Positions 8,649-17,930 of a stretch of DNA of 40,520 nt are shown one piece after another. Below the pieces are notes generated by a model. The model saw only the letters and a program-made list of their open reading frames with translations, made no database searches and had not been told where the DNA came from. The translations under genes and the position numbers were made by a program. This DNA comes from Candidatus Obscuribacterales bacterium (GTDB taxonomy: Bacteria > Cyanobacteriota > Vampirovibrionia > Obscuribacterales > Obscuribacteraceae): positions 1 to 40,520 of the forward strand of contig JAIEQI010000053.1 of assembly GCA_019747875.1 (NCBI GenBank). The letters are read 5' to 3'. Positions within the stretch are counted from its first letter, which is position 1. Each line of letters starts with the position of its first letter.

Positions 8649-9308
8649 ATGCCCGACGCAATGCCAAACTCACCGCCAGTTTTAGAGCAAGCCGACGATC
8701 GAACGGCGTCGAACTATTGCGGAAAAGAGCCCTGCAAAGGCGGGCTCATGCTGAAGCGCATTACCGATTTCTCCTTATGCCTGGGCGCAGCAATCGCTTT
8801 GGCGCCATTGCTGGCCGTCGTCGCAATCGCCATTAAGCTTGACTCATCTGGTCCTGTAATCTTCAAACAGAAGCGCGTAGGCACCAATGGGCGATTCTTC
8901 AATATCTATAAGTTTCGAACGATGCGCACCGGAACGCCGGACTTACCGACTGACCAGATGCTGAAACTTCCTAGCCCCATAACTCGAGTTGGCCAAATTT
9001 TACGAAAAACCAGCCTGGATGAATTACCTCAAATATTCAACGTACTTAAGAATGATATGTCGATAGTGGGTCCCAGACCCGCCTTGTATAATCAAACGCA
9101 GCTCACGGAAATGCGTCAGAATGCCGGAGTATTGCGTTTCCCACCCGGAATTACCGGTTGGGCTCAAGTCAACGGTCGCGATGAGTTGCCGGATGACGTC
9201 AAAGTCAAAATGGACAAGTGGTATTGCGATAACTGGAATTACTTGCTTGATTGGAAAGTGATCTTTATGACTTTTCAGGCAGTAATCAGCCGTCGTGGTG
9301 CCGTTTAG
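8649..9308 (+). CDS. Polyprenyl-phosphate sugar phosphotransferase (initiating monotopic PGT)
   Basis: 219 residues in the short, single-membrane-segment form of the bacterial sugar transferase family (PglC/WcaJ catalytic domain). A hydrophobic segment lies at about residues 42-63, followed by FKQKRVG, YKFRTMR, the catalytic Asp-Glu pair D124/E125 within KTSLDELPQ, then SIVGPRP and PPGITGWAQVNGRD. It should transfer a sugar-1-phosphate to undecaprenyl phosphate and so start a surface polysaccharide repeat. The first 33 residues are polar and variable; an ATG at 8748 with AAAGG upstream is an alternative start that would give 186 residues, the core family length. It leads the rml gene set, with rmlA 21 bases downstream. 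Confidence 0.87.
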   Translation: MPDAMPNSPPVLEQADDRTASNYCGKEPCKGGLMLKRITDFSLCLGAAIALAPLLAVVAIAIKLDSSGPVIFKQKRVGTNGRFFNIYKFRTMRTGTPDLPTDQMLKLPSPITRVGQILRKTSLDELPQIFNVLKNDMSIVGPRPALYNQTQLTEMRQNAGVLRFPPGITGWAQVNGRDELPDDVKVKMDKWYCDNWNYLLDWKVIFMTFQAVISRRGAV

Positions 9309-9329
9309 GAACAAAACAGGAAAAACAAA

Positions 9330-10403
9330 ATGAAGGGACTAATTCTCAGTGGCGGAAAGGGTACGCGAATGCGACCAATTACGCACACTGCCGCAAAACA
9401 GCTTCTACCTGTCGCGAACAAGCCGATCTTGTTCTACGCAGTTGAAGCTATCAAAGATGCTGGCGTGAACGAGATCGGAATCATCATCAGCCCCGAAACT
9501 GGTGCTGACGTGAGGGAAGCACTCGGAGACGGCTCTCGCTGGGGTATTCGCATAGAATACATCGTTCAAGCTGAACCGAAAGGACTGGCTCACGCAGTAA
9601 AAACAGCTCGTGATTTTCTCGGTGACGATCCCTTCGTAATGTATCTGGGCGACAACCTGATCAAAGATGGGGTCAAACCTCTGGTTGAACGATTCAATGC
9701 TGGAAAAGCGGATGCGCTTATTCTCTTAAAAGAAGTATTGAACCCAAGCTCATTCGGCGTTGCTCAGCTCAACGGTAACGGACGCATTCTCTGCCTTGAA
9801 GAAAAACCGGCACAACCAAAATCAAATTTGGCACTGGTTGGCGTTTACTTGTTCAACAAAAACATTCACAAAGCAATCGACGAGATCAAACCGAGCAAAC
9901 GCGGTGAACTCGAAATCACCGATGCAATCCAGCGCCTGATCGATACAAACTATCCAGTCGCCAGCCACATTCTCACAAGCTGGTGGTTAGACACCGGAAA
10001 GAAAGACGACATGCTCGAAGCAAATCGCGTCGTGCTTGATGAGATGGAAGAATTTTTGATGCATGGAAATTTGGAAGGAAGCACACAAGTTTCCGGACGA
10101 GTCCATGTTGGAGAACGCTCACTGCTCAAGAACTGTACGGTTCGCGGACCTGCAGTTATTGGCAGCGATTGCGTTTTGGAAAACACATATATAGGTCCAT
10201 TCACCTCAATTGGTGATGGCGCGCGCGTGAGCAATGTCGAAATCGAACATAGCATCCTGCGCGAAAACTGCCAGATCAAAGATTTCGACGGACGAATCGT
10301 CGACAGCTTGATCGGCGTCAATGTGGAACTGGCAAGAAGCCACGCAAAGCCAGTTGCATACAAGTTCATGCTAGGCGACGACAGCAAAGTCGATGTTGTC
10401 TAA
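9330..10403 (+). CDS. rmlA: Glucose-1-phosphate thymidylyltransferase (long form)
   Basis: 357 residues, the long RmlA/StrD-type form. The nucleotidyltransferase signature is at residues 3-16 (LILSGGKGTRMRPI), with KQLLPVANKP at 23-32 as the substrate loop. The C-terminal third (about 245-357) has the hexapeptide pattern of a left-handed beta helix (VSGRVHVGERSLL, GPAVIGSDCVL, GDGARVSNVEIE). It makes dTDP-glucose from dTTP and glucose 1-phosphate, step one of dTDP-L-rhamnose synthesis. AGGA lies eight bases before the ATG. It stands between the initiating transferase and rmlB. Confidence 0.93.
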   Translation: MKGLILSGGKGTRMRPITHTAAKQLLPVANKPILFYAVEAIKDAGVNEIGIIISPETGADVREALGDGSRWGIRIEYIVQAEPKGLAHAVKTARDFLGDDPFVMYLGDNLIKDGVKPLVERFNAGKADALILLKEVLNPSSFGVAQLNGNGRILCLEEKPAQPKSNLALVGVYLFNKNIHKAIDEIKPSKRGELEITDAIQRLIDTNYPVASHILTSWWLDTGKKDDMLEANRVVLDEMEEFLMHGNLEGSTQVSGRVHVGERSLLKNCTVRGPAVIGSDCVLENTYIGPFTSIGDGARVSNVEIEHSILRENCQIKDFDGRIVDSLIGVNVELARSHAKPVAYKFMLGDDSKVDVV

Positions 10404-10481
10404 CGATCAACATAAAAGGTTCAAGGGTACACAAAGCAGTTTGCAAAAATTGCAAGGAAACGAACAAACGAGGGATTAGCA

Positions 10482-11534
10482 ATGCAAGTTCTTATTACCG
10501 GCGGTCTGGGTTTCATCGGAAGCAATCTGATCAAATACATCTTCAAACATCATCCAGAAACCAAAATCATCAATCTCGATGCAGTCACATACGCAGGGCA
10601 TCATGAAAATGTCTCCGACATCGAAAATGATCCGCGTTACACCTTCGTCAAAGGCTTCATCCAAGATAAAGAGCTTGTTGATTCAATCGTATCCGGACAA
10701 AAGTTCGGCAAGATCGACGGCATCATCAACGTTGCCGCCGAGACTCACGTCGACCGCTCAATCGCCGATCCCTCCGTTTTCGTACACAGCAATGTACTCG
10801 GAACACAAAACTTGCTGGAAGCCGCATTCCTTCATGGCAAGCAAGGCGACAAATGGACAATCCGTTACGTCCAAGTTTCCACCGACGAAGTATATGGATC
10901 ACTTGGAGCGACTGGTTACTTCGTAGAAGACACACCGCTTGCACCAAACAGCCCTTACTCCGCCAGCAAAGCCGGCGCCGACATGCTATGCCGCGCTTAC
11001 TTCCATACCTATGGAATGCCGGTGATGATCACTCGTTGCTCGAACAATTATGGACCGTATCAGCACCCAGAGAAATTGATTCCGCTCTTCATCATGAACA
11101 TTCTTGCTGACAAGCAGGTCCCCGTTTATGGCGACGGAATGAACGTTCGTGATTGGTTGCACGTTGAAGATCATTGCCAGGCAATCGATCTCGCGTTCCA
11201 CAAAGGCGAACCGGGTGAAGTCTACAACATCGGTGGCAACAACGAGCGCACAAATATTGAAATCACAAAGCTGATGTTGAAAGAACTCGGCAAGGGCGAG
11301 AACCTGATCAAGTATGTTGAAGATCGCCTTGGTCACGATCGTCGTTACGCAATCGATTCCACAAAGATCCGAAAGGAACTTGGTTGGAAACCAGTGCACA
11401 CATTCGAAACTGGAATCCACCAAACAATCAAGTGGTATCTAGACAATCAAGAATGGTTGAAGTCAGTCTCCGCTTCCTGCCATGAAAAGGAAAGAGAATT
11501 GGCTGCAAGCAACAAGACAAGTTCGAAGAACTAA
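10482..11534 (+). CDS. rmlB: dTDP-glucose 4,6-dehydratase
   Basis: 350 residues, full length for RmlB, an extended short-chain dehydrogenase. NAD-binding GGLGFIGSN at 7-15; the dehydratase triad TDE at 134-136; active-site Tyr159 and Lys163 in YSASK; RCSNNYGPYQ and NVRDWLHVEDH follow as in the family. It converts dTDP-glucose to dTDP-4-keto-6-deoxyglucose. GAGGG lies seven bases before the ATG. The 78-base gap after rmlA contains only A-rich sequence. Confidence 0.94.
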   Translation: MQVLITGGLGFIGSNLIKYIFKHHPETKIINLDAVTYAGHHENVSDIENDPRYTFVKGFIQDKELVDSIVSGQKFGKIDGIINVAAETHVDRSIADPSVFVHSNVLGTQNLLEAAFLHGKQGDKWTIRYVQVSTDEVYGSLGATGYFVEDTPLAPNSPYSASKAGADMLCRAYFHTYGMPVMITRCSNNYGPYQHPEKLIPLFIMNILADKQVPVYGDGMNVRDWLHVEDHCQAIDLAFHKGEPGEVYNIGGNNERTNIEITKLMLKELGKGENLIKYVEDRLGHDRRYAIDSTKIRKELGWKPVHTFETGIHQTIKWYLDNQEWLKSVSASCHEKERELAASNKTSSKN

Positions 11535-11555
11535 ATAACGAAGCAGGAGCGTGTA

Positions 11556-12407
11556 ATGAAGATTCTGATTACCGGCGCCGGCGGCATGCTTGGGAAGGCG
11601 TTGACCTCATGCCTGGAAGCACGGGAACATAATGTTGCAGGCTTTCCCAGAGAAGCCCTCGATGTAACCAACTACAATCAGGTGATCGAGGTAATGAAAG
11701 CGGAAAAGCCGGAGCTGGTAATCCACGCGGCTGCGTACACGAAGGTTGACCAGGCAGAGTCCGAGCCTGACCTGGCATACCTCATTAATGGATATGGCAG
11801 CGAGAATCTCGCGGTTGCTTGCAATCATCAAGACATTCCGATGGTGTATATCAGCAGCGATTACGTATTTGATGGCGAACAGAACCGCCCCTATCATCCT
11901 TGGGATCAGACACGCCCTCTGTCTGTCTATGGAAAAACGAAACTGGCAGGTGAGCGTGCTGTTCAACATCATCTGAACAAGTTCTACATTGTAAGAACAA
12001 GTTGGTTGTATGGCCCCAACGGACGCAACTTCGTCGATACCATCCATCAGATGGCAATGGACGGAAAGCCATTGCGCGTGGTCTCAGATCAATTTGGCTC
12101 TCCGACTTGCACACTTACGCTTTCAGAGACCGTAGCCGATCTTATTCTGAGCAAGCGCTGGGGCGTTTACCACGCCACCGATGGCGGTGTCACGAACTGG
12201 TTTGAATTTGCACAAGCAATCGTATCAGATCTAAAAGTATCGGTTCAGCCGATTGCCACAAAGGATATGCCGAGACCGGCTACACGACCGAAATATTCCG
12301 TACTCGACAAAACAACTTTGATCAACACGATCGAGCGCGAAGTCGTTCCATGGAATGAAGCACTAAAGATGTACTTGTCTATGAAAATGCAAGGCGCAGC
12401 AAGATAG
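11556..12407 (+). CDS. rmlD: dTDP-4-dehydrorhamnose reductase
   Basis: 283 residues, usual RmlD length. Glycine motif ITGAGGMLG at 5-13, HAAAYTKVDQAE at 57-68, SSDYVFDG at 100-107 and the catalytic Tyr125/Lys129 in YGKTK. It carries out the last, NAD(P)H-dependent step to dTDP-L-rhamnose. AGGAG lies six bases before the ATG, and the gene begins 21 bases after rmlB, so the two are surely co-transcribed. Confidence 0.93.
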   Translation: MKILITGAGGMLGKALTSCLEAREHNVAGFPREALDVTNYNQVIEVMKAEKPELVIHAAAYTKVDQAESEPDLAYLINGYGSENLAVACNHQDIPMVYISSDYVFDGEQNRPYHPWDQTRPLSVYGKTKLAGERAVQHHLNKFYIVRTSWLYGPNGRNFVDTIHQMAMDGKPLRVVSDQFGSPTCTLTLSETVADLILSKRWGVYHATDGGVTNWFEFAQAIVSDLKVSVQPIATKDMPRPATRPKYSVLDKTTLINTIEREVVPWNEALKMYLSMKMQGAAR

Positions 12408-12476
12408 GCTTTCTCGCTACTCAGCGGCGACGTCGTCATACAAACAGAAATACAAAACAAAGAAACGGATAAAAAA

Positions 12477-13109
12477 ATGGACAAATTGTTATCAGCGTTG
12501 ATAGCCTGCGGCTTGTTGGCTTCTACAGTAATTAATGCTCCAAACGCCGCTGCGGATGTAGAAACAAGAAAAACAGCTTCGTACAACGGCATCAAGCTGA
12601 ATCTCCCAGCCGAATTGAACATTACGATGGGCAAGAACGGAGACACAACTCTAGACGCTGACAAAGCCGTCCTCCCGTTGATCAGCGTCACCATTGAGAA
12701 CGGCATCCTCGTTATTACCTCGAAGAAGCCGTTGAACAATTTGAAAAAACTCGTCATCAATTGTTCGACTGCAGTGCTGGATAGACTGCAACTAGATGGT
12801 GCTTGCAAGGCAAATATCAAAGGACTGACCAAAGGCAGAGTTGAAGTTGTAGGCAACGGCGCATCGACAGTCACTGCCGAAGGCAACCTTGACTGGTTCT
12901 CCGCGATCATGTCGGGAGCAGGCACGGTCAGAGCTTCGAATTTGAAAACGAAGGGTGCATTCGTCAAAATCAGCGGAGCAGGAACCGCAGATCTAAACGT
13001 AGTCGAAAAACTCAAGGTAGAAATCGAGGGAGCCGGCACGGTGAAATATGCCGGCAATCCGACCGTCGAGAAAAAGGTCATGGGCGCAGGAACCGTCACA
13101 AAGATCTAG
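12477..13109 (+). CDS. Exported DUF2807 (head-GIN) protein
   Basis: 210 residues. Residues 1-27 form a signal peptide (hydrophobic run to APNAAADV). The rest is predicted beta structure in which a Gly-Ala-Gly-Thr theme recurs about every 18-20 residues: GNGASTVTAEG, MSGAGTVRAS, ISGAGTADLN, IEGAGTVKY and VMGAGTVTK. This is the DUF2807 'head GIN' pattern, a short beta-solenoid found in exported or surface proteins of unknown role. It lies 69 bases after rmlD and on the same strand, so it is probably the last gene of the rml transcript. Confidence 0.78.
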   Translation: MDKLLSALIACGLLASTVINAPNAAADVETRKTASYNGIKLNLPAELNITMGKNGDTTLDADKAVLPLISVTIENGILVITSKKPLNNLKKLVINCSTAVLDRLQLDGACKANIKGLTKGRVEVVGNGASTVTAEGNLDWFSAIMSGAGTVRASNLKTKGAFVKISGAGTADLNVVEKLKVEIEGAGTVKYAGNPTVEKKVMGAGTVTKI

Positions 13110-13123
13110 TCAGCTTCAGGAGA

Positions 13124-13478
13124 TCATTTACGCAAGGGAAGAAAAATCAATTGCCCTTTCATTTCTTCTTCGCTCAGAACTTCCGCTATTAACCATAACT
13201 CTTCGACATACTGCCCAATTGAGCCTCTCAGTTGATGCCCAAAAATCTCTCCAGAAAAAGGCGCACCTTTTTCCTGCCATTTTGCTGCTTCAGCAATGAA
13301 AATCTGCGTCTTGGGAAAATAGAATTCGGTTTAGATGCGTCGAACGCTCTAACAGCTGTTCATCACTGTAGAGCGAACAGCCATCATCCTGTGCAGTCAA
13401 CACATCGATACCCTTCAGCTTCAACCGAACCGTTATTGCCTTCGGAACATGGACATCCATATAGAACCGCAAACTCAT
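13124..13478 (-). pseudogene. DUF5615 PIN-like toxin, frameshifted
   Basis: The first frame (13478 to 13290) encodes 62 residues starting SLRFYMDVHVPKAITVRL and ending in SQDADFHC, then a stop. Reading on with one base (about 13295) skipped restores the whole rest of the family: AEAAKWQEKGAPFSGEIFGH, then QLRGSIGQYVEELWLIAEVL and a tail ending in FLPLRK with its own stop at 13124-13126. The joined product, about 117 residues, is the normal length of DUF5615 toxins, which have a PIN-like nuclease fold (Asp8 and Asp57 region). The ATG overlaps the antitoxin stop as ATGA (13475-13478). A one-base insertion has inactivated the toxin, unless the read has an error or ribosomes slip here. Confidence 0.82.
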
Positions 13479-13789
13479 TTTTTGCGAAGGTGACTTTCAA
13501 GCTTACTCTTAAGTATTGGATCTAGCGACGCGATCTCGTCGATCTTGCTGAGTTCCTGAAATATTTCCTTATCCATCACCGATTGATGGTCAAAATAATA
13601 AGAAAGTGCGCCGTGAATTTGGGCCAAGCTCAAATAATCATGCTGTCGCTGCAGCTGCTCTGCAGACCACCCATAAGATAAGTACTCCAATGCTAATTCC
13701 TTCACCTTCAGGGTAGTGCCATCAATAAATGGCGTTTGGTCGGAATCAACGACAATATGTTTGTACTCGGTCGCTCTTTTTTCGGACAT
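13475..13789 (-). CDS. DUF433 antitoxin
   Basis: 104 residues. The DUF433 pattern is clear: a strand ending in VVDSDQTPFIDGTTLKV, then LSYGWSAEQL, LSLAQIHGALSYYFDH. These small winged-helix proteins pair with DUF5615 PIN-like toxins and are thought to neutralise them and repress the pair. The stop overlaps the toxin start by four bases. The module faces against the rml genes and occupies the space between the DUF2807 gene and the rmlC-like gene. The antitoxin frame is intact although the toxin is broken. Confidence 0.85.
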   Translation of the reverse strand: MSEKRATEYKHIVVDSDQTPFIDGTTLKVKELALEYLSYGWSAEQLQRQHDYLSLAQIHGALSYYFDHQSVMDKEIFQELSKIDEIASLDPILKSKLESHLRKK

Positions 13790-13984
13790 ATAATCACCTA
13801 CCTCTCTCCATTATACGCACTGGACGCTTATCAGTTCAGAAGCGGAGGCTACTGGCTGAGGATTGAAACGGAAAACGGTTATAAACTGGACGAAAAGCCC
13901 GGTCCTTGTTATCCTTATCAGCGTTCTGTTTATCCGGCGCGCGTGCCGCCTGCGGACTGTAGAAGCTTAGACACGGCTAATCGA
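13790..13984. other. Intergenic stretch between antitoxin and rmlC-like start
   Basis: 195 bases that must hold the promoters of the divergent antitoxin and rmlC-like genes. It is open in the rmlC frame but encodes no family motif. No clear promoter hexamers were found. Confidence 0.35.
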
Positions 13985-14545
13985 ATGCTTATGCTCAAAC
14001 CAATAAACAAAGAAAAAATAGGTAGCGAGTTCCGATCGGAGCTTTCCGTGCAGGAGTATGGGAAGAAGACTCCAATAGAAGGCGTTCAGATAATAACGCT
14101 TCAAAGCTTCGTTGATGATGGCGGAGCCCTGGCTGAGATAGTTCGTGTGGATGAAAACGGCTATTTGGTGGCGATTCCACAATTCAAGGTACGGCAATCC
14201 ACCTGGTCACAAATGGTGCCGGGCACAATCAAAGCTTTCCACTTGCATTACAACCAGGAAGATGTCTGGTTTATCATGCCTTATGATCGCCTTTTAATCG
14301 GTCTTTTCGACGCTCGCGAGGATTCGCCGACTTATAAGCAAACAATGCGATTCGTGCTAGGAGCTGGGCGAGCACAAATCCTCTACTTGCCACGCGGTGT
14401 TGCACACGGGCTTGCAAATCCGTGGAACCAAACTGCAAATATGATCTACTTCGTAAACCAATGGTTCGACGCCGAACATCCAGACGAGCAGCGCCTCCCA
14501 TGGAATATTCTTGGCGATGATTTCTGGGAGATCAAGAAAGGCTAA
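13985..14545 (+). CDS. rmlC: dTDP-4-dehydrorhamnose 3,5-epimerase-like protein
   Basis: 186 residues from the ATG at 13985, the RmlC family length. The frame stays open back to 13736, but that part overlaps the antitoxin start and shows no family similarity. RmlC-like features: VRQSTWSQMVPGTIKAFHLH (69-88), aligning with the family's S-x-x-G-x-x-RG-x-H block so that H86 would be the catalytic histidine; LPRGVAHGLAN as the cupin GxxHG motif; and a C-terminal PWNILGDDFWEI. Differences are Lys83-Ala84 for Arg-Gly, and Asn-Gln where the family usually has Thr-Asp (the aspartate of the catalytic dyad). It may be the missing 3,5-epimerase of the rml set or a relative with altered specificity. Confidence 0.7.
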   Translation: MLMLKPINKEKIGSEFRSELSVQEYGKKTPIEGVQIITLQSFVDDGGALAEIVRVDENGYLVAIPQFKVRQSTWSQMVPGTIKAFHLHYNQEDVWFIMPYDRLLIGLFDAREDSPTYKQTMRFVLGAGRAQILYLPRGVAHGLANPWNQTANMIYFVNQWFDAEHPDEQRLPWNILGDDFWEIKKG

Positions 14546-14572
14546 TTCCAAGCCGCCTCGCAAAATAGAAGC

Positions 14573-17500
14573 TTGGATAACGAGCAATGTGTGAAGGTGA
14601 ATCCTTCGGTGGAAACAACACAAGACGAACGCGCGACGACTGCAAAGGCAGCTAAGAAATCGCCTTTGTCAGCGAATCTGATGTTGCCGATCTGCATTTT
14701 GATAATTTCGTTCGCAGTATTTCTGTTGCTGAATCCATCCAACGTTTTGCCACGGACAACGCTTTATTTTGACGCATCCCATTATCTCGAAACGACAAAA
14801 CGTCTCTACGAAACGATGCGCGACATCAAACACTTGTCGCGTGGAATGCTCGAATCGCTATCGTTCTATCTAATGTTGGATGGACCAATACTGCCATTAA
14901 CTGGGGCTTTGGCATTCTTCGTTGCACAAAAAGCGCCATCACCAGCGGATTGGTCTGTGTTGGTGACAATGCAGTGTTTCATCCAATCGCTTGGCTGTCT
15001 TTTCATTTTCTTGTTAGGAAAGCGGCTATTTAGAAGCACGAAATTGGCATTAATAGGAGCTGTAGCATGGATGACCTATCCACCAGCAATCTCCTCATGC
15101 AATACGTTTCTGACCGAACCACTTGCTTGCACCCTCAGTATTGCAATGCTCTATTACTTAAGCGACATCGTACCAACAGTGGACAACAAATTCTGTGGAC
15201 TGGTAATGAGGCGCAGGACCACCTTAATTGAAACAAGCTCGAAGATGCCAGTTGGCGCTGAAGGAGCGGAAGAACATAAAACTGAGAGGAAATCAAAAAA
15301 CGGATGGATGCTTGGCAAAGCAATAATCGCCGGGGCGTTGTGGGCATCACTTTGCCTACTTAAGCCCGCGCTTTTTCCAGCGGCAACGCTGATTTTTTTA
15401 GCAGCATTAGCATCAACAGTTTTCTCCCACGACTCGTCTTTGATAGAACCGCATGACTTACAGTATGCAACGGATCAGTCCGCACCGCAGATGAAGGCTG
15501 TAGAGACGGACAGCTCCTCACTGCTTAACAAAGAATCTCTGGCAATACCAGCGAATTTGGAGGAGATTGATACCAACGAATCGTCCTCAAGAGATCGAAG
15601 CCGGCAGGATGCCGGCGCTCCCGGGATCGAACAAAGCGAATCATTGCTTATTCACGGCGCCAGTCATGGGGGAGACAGTGCAACGTCTTCACAAACTACA
15701 ATTGAAACCGGCGCCATCCCACTAGCCCAAGCGTCACGCGCTAGTATGCTTTCTCCGCGGAATCCAATCGCGGCCTCAGCGGCGATTGCAGGAGCACTTA
15801 TAGTCATCTTGCCGTGGCTTGTCTTCGGCTTCTACACGACGCAGAATATTACTCTGCTTCCGTCACGCCGGCCCGTCTACAACATATTGACCGGATGCAA
15901 CATGGAGGGTGACGGATGGGGATGCTATCCGACACATCCTTTGGCGGAGATGTACCCGGAAGATGAACCCGCCGCTGGCGTAGCAGTTGCACTAATGAAT
16001 CAGGATCCGGCAGGCTTTGCGAATCTCACGCTTCGAAAAATCACTCGTCTCTGGAACATTCCTTGGAATGACTATCGCTACAAAATACTTGGACTCACAT
16101 TTAAGCTTCAAGCAATCTACCAGGCGTTTCTAGCACTTTCCGGCATTGCTGGAATGATCGTCCTCTTGTCTCAGTTAGCGACTACCAAATATACAAGTCG
16201 CCAAATTTTTATTGCTCTCTCACTGGCCATTCTGACACTGGGCCACCTGATCTATTTGCCTTTCGAAGGAATCTCGCGATATGGTTTCACAGCAATGCCA
16301 TTCATCATTTTGTGTGCGATCTTTTTGTTCAAACAAGCTGCAACTGGCACGTGGAGGAAACTTGTCGGATTGACCGGAGCTCTCGCGATTTGCATTGCAA
16401 CAATGAAATTGGACCCCACACCTTTGGTGATGGAGGTGACGCACAACATCAATGGGGCTGACACAATTCAATTTTCACTGCGCTTGGCGGCGATCGCATT
16501 ACTCGTCTACTGCGCATATAAGTCATGCAACTTCAGAAAAACGGATCTCGAGGGAAAACAGGTATTTGCGCTCCTCGCATTGCTTGCGTTCATTACTTCA
16601 GGCGCGATTTGTGCTGCCTTTGCTATGTCGAAGAATGAAACGCATATGTGGTCCGCTACGCTCAAGAGCGATATGCAAGTAGAGCGTTCAATCTATATCA
16701 ACGACTTGCATGACAGCGGCGCCGAAAGAACACCGCACTGGGCATTGCTGCTAATTGATGGAAATGAAAACATAGGGCAGGTTTCCATCTCGGTGAATGA
16801 TCAGCCGGTTCAAGGAAAATTAGCCTCAATCTACCAGTTCGATCCCAAACATTATGATTTGGAAGACTGGCTAAATCAGTTCTCGTCGCTTATCCGAAAA
16901 CAGCCAGATTCGCTACCCCGGTGGCGTGCTGTCGAGGTTCCGCTAACAGCGCTCAAGACTGGCTGGAACAAGATTTCTCTGCGAGCCCCCGAAAGCGCGA
17001 CAGGGAAGGTCACCATCTATGGTGACTACAGATTGCGAACATCGAAGAACAAGATAGTATTACCTTCGCCGGAGCAAGTCAGCCCAGGTAAATTCTTCAA
17101 CGATTCCGACGACATCTTCGATTCACGAATAGCACAGGAGACTTATTCAACGCCGTCCCCATCCAGGAGCACGCTTATCCACGAGCGTTTGCAGAAACGA
17201 GGAGATCTCTCAAGCGCCCCAGGATTACAAACAGGCGAATATCGCCTATTCCTAATGGTTGGGTATGCAAACGATCCAAGTGAGAAAGAGAAAACAAAAG
17301 CCACCACCGCGCAAGACCCGGCGCCTGCAACTCCAAAACAAAGACCGCCTTTTCTCCAAAATCGACCTATATCTCAATCTAAAGATGAATATCTGGTAGC
17401 GATGAAAGGCAACTCCCTGCACGAGTTTGCATTCGTCCAAGTGCCAGATGCAGCAAGCGCCAGCCCGTTCGCAACGAACATCGATATTCCTGAGCACGTA

Positions 17501-17836
17501 CTCACTAATTCACATTTGAAAGTTGTAATCAGCGGCGAAAGCAAAGCGGATGAAGGCACCCCTGCACAGCTTGCAGTGTCAGGTGTAATCACAAAGAAGA
17601 ACGAATTCATCGCCAACGTACTACCTGGCACCCCTCAACTGATCAATACCTCTGATAACTGGGCTCCCTTTTCGGTCACATCTGAAATTCCCACGTCAGG
17701 GTTAAAGGGACAGCGGCCTATTTTGCGTGTCGAGCTTAAAACCAACGCTGGCAAGGCATTTGCCAGAAAACTCTTCGTCCGCCTTGCTCCATTAGATAAA
17801 CCTCAAATTACCGGACATTCCATCAAGATTTACTAG
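14573..17836 (+). CDS. Large GT-C-like membrane glycosyltransferase with C-terminal extracytoplasmic domain
   Basis: 1087 residues. About thirteen hydrophobic segments run from residue 36 to about 690; the first loop has LYFDASHYLETTKRLYE, whose aspartate and spacing fit the GT39-like GT-C signature. The last ~390 residues lack membrane segments and look beta-rich, as expected for an extracytoplasmic carbohydrate-interaction domain. Residues about 290-395, between two membrane segments, form a long polar loop that contains the peptide SRQDAGAPG encoded by a REP-like element. The listed start is TTG; a GTG at 14591 is possible and neither has a strong ribosome site. It lies 27 bases after the rmlC-like stop and is likely co-transcribed. 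It probably transfers a polyprenyl-linked sugar to a glycan or protein. Confidence 0.72.
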   Translation: MDNEQCVKVNPSVETTQDERATTAKAAKKSPLSANLMLPICILIISFAVFLLLNPSNVLPRTTLYFDASHYLETTKRLYETMRDIKHLSRGMLESLSFYLMLDGPILPLTGALAFFVAQKAPSPADWSVLVTMQCFIQSLGCLFIFLLGKRLFRSTKLALIGAVAWMTYPPAISSCNTFLTEPLACTLSIAMLYYLSDIVPTVDNKFCGLVMRRRTTLIETSSKMPVGAEGAEEHKTERKSKNGWMLGKAIIAGALWASLCLLKPALFPAATLIFLAALASTVFSHDSSLIEPHDLQYATDQSAPQMKAVETDSSSLLNKESLAIPANLEEIDTNESSSRDRSRQDAGAPGIEQSESLLIHGASHGGDSATSSQTTIETGAIPLAQASRASMLSPRNPIAASAAIAGALIVILPWLVFGFYTTQNITLLPSRRPVYNILTGCNMEGDGWGCYPTHPLAEMYPEDEPAAGVAVALMNQDPAGFANLTLRKITRLWNIPWNDYRYKILGLTFKLQAIYQAFLALSGIAGMIVLLSQLATTKYTSRQIFIALSLAILTLGHLIYLPFEGISRYGFTAMPFIILCAIFLFKQAATGTWRKLVGLTGALAICIATMKLDPTPLVMEVTHNINGADTIQFSLRLAAIALLVYCAYKSCNFRKTDLEGKQVFALLALLAFITSGAICAAFAMSKNETHMWSATLKSDMQVERSIYINDLHDSGAERTPHWALLLIDGNENIGQVSISVNDQPVQGKLASIYQFDPKHYDLEDWLNQFSSLIRKQPDSLPRWRAVEVPLTALKTGWNKISLRAPESATGKVTIYGDYRLRTSKNKIVLPSPEQVSPGKFFNDSDDIFDSRIAQETYSTPSPSRSTLIHERLQKRGDLSSAPGLQTGEYRLFLMVGYANDPSEKEKTKATTAQDPAPATPKQRPPFLQNRPISQSKDEYLVAMKGNSLHEFAFVQVPDAASASPFATNIDIPEHVLTNSHLKVVISGESKADEGTPAQLAVSGVITKKNEFIANVLPGTPQLINTSDNWAPFSVTSEIPTSGLKGQRPILRVELKTNAGKAFARKLFVRLAPLDKPQITGHSIKIY
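15597..15629 (+). repeat. REP-like palindromic element inside the GT-C gene
   Basis: 33-base element: GAA, then the palindrome GCCGGC-AGGAT-GCCGGC (15600-15616), then a tail containing CCCGGG and ending ATCG. It differs at one position from the copy at 32844-32876. It is read in frame as SRQDAGAPGI. None of its six reading frames contains a stop codon. Confidence 0.85.
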
Positions 17837-17930
17837 CTGCAAAGCGTTTCCTGAAGCAGGTCAAACATATTGACAACGCTTGTCATGGTAGTATTCGCCC
17901 CAGCAAATAGAAACAGAGAAGCGAACGCCC

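Noticed and set aside
12245..13099. 284-codon minus-strand ORF
   Set aside because: It lies opposite the end of rmlD and the whole DUF2807 gene. Its Ser/Thr/Pro-rich product is the shadow of the repetitive Gly-Ala-Gly-Thr coding sequence.
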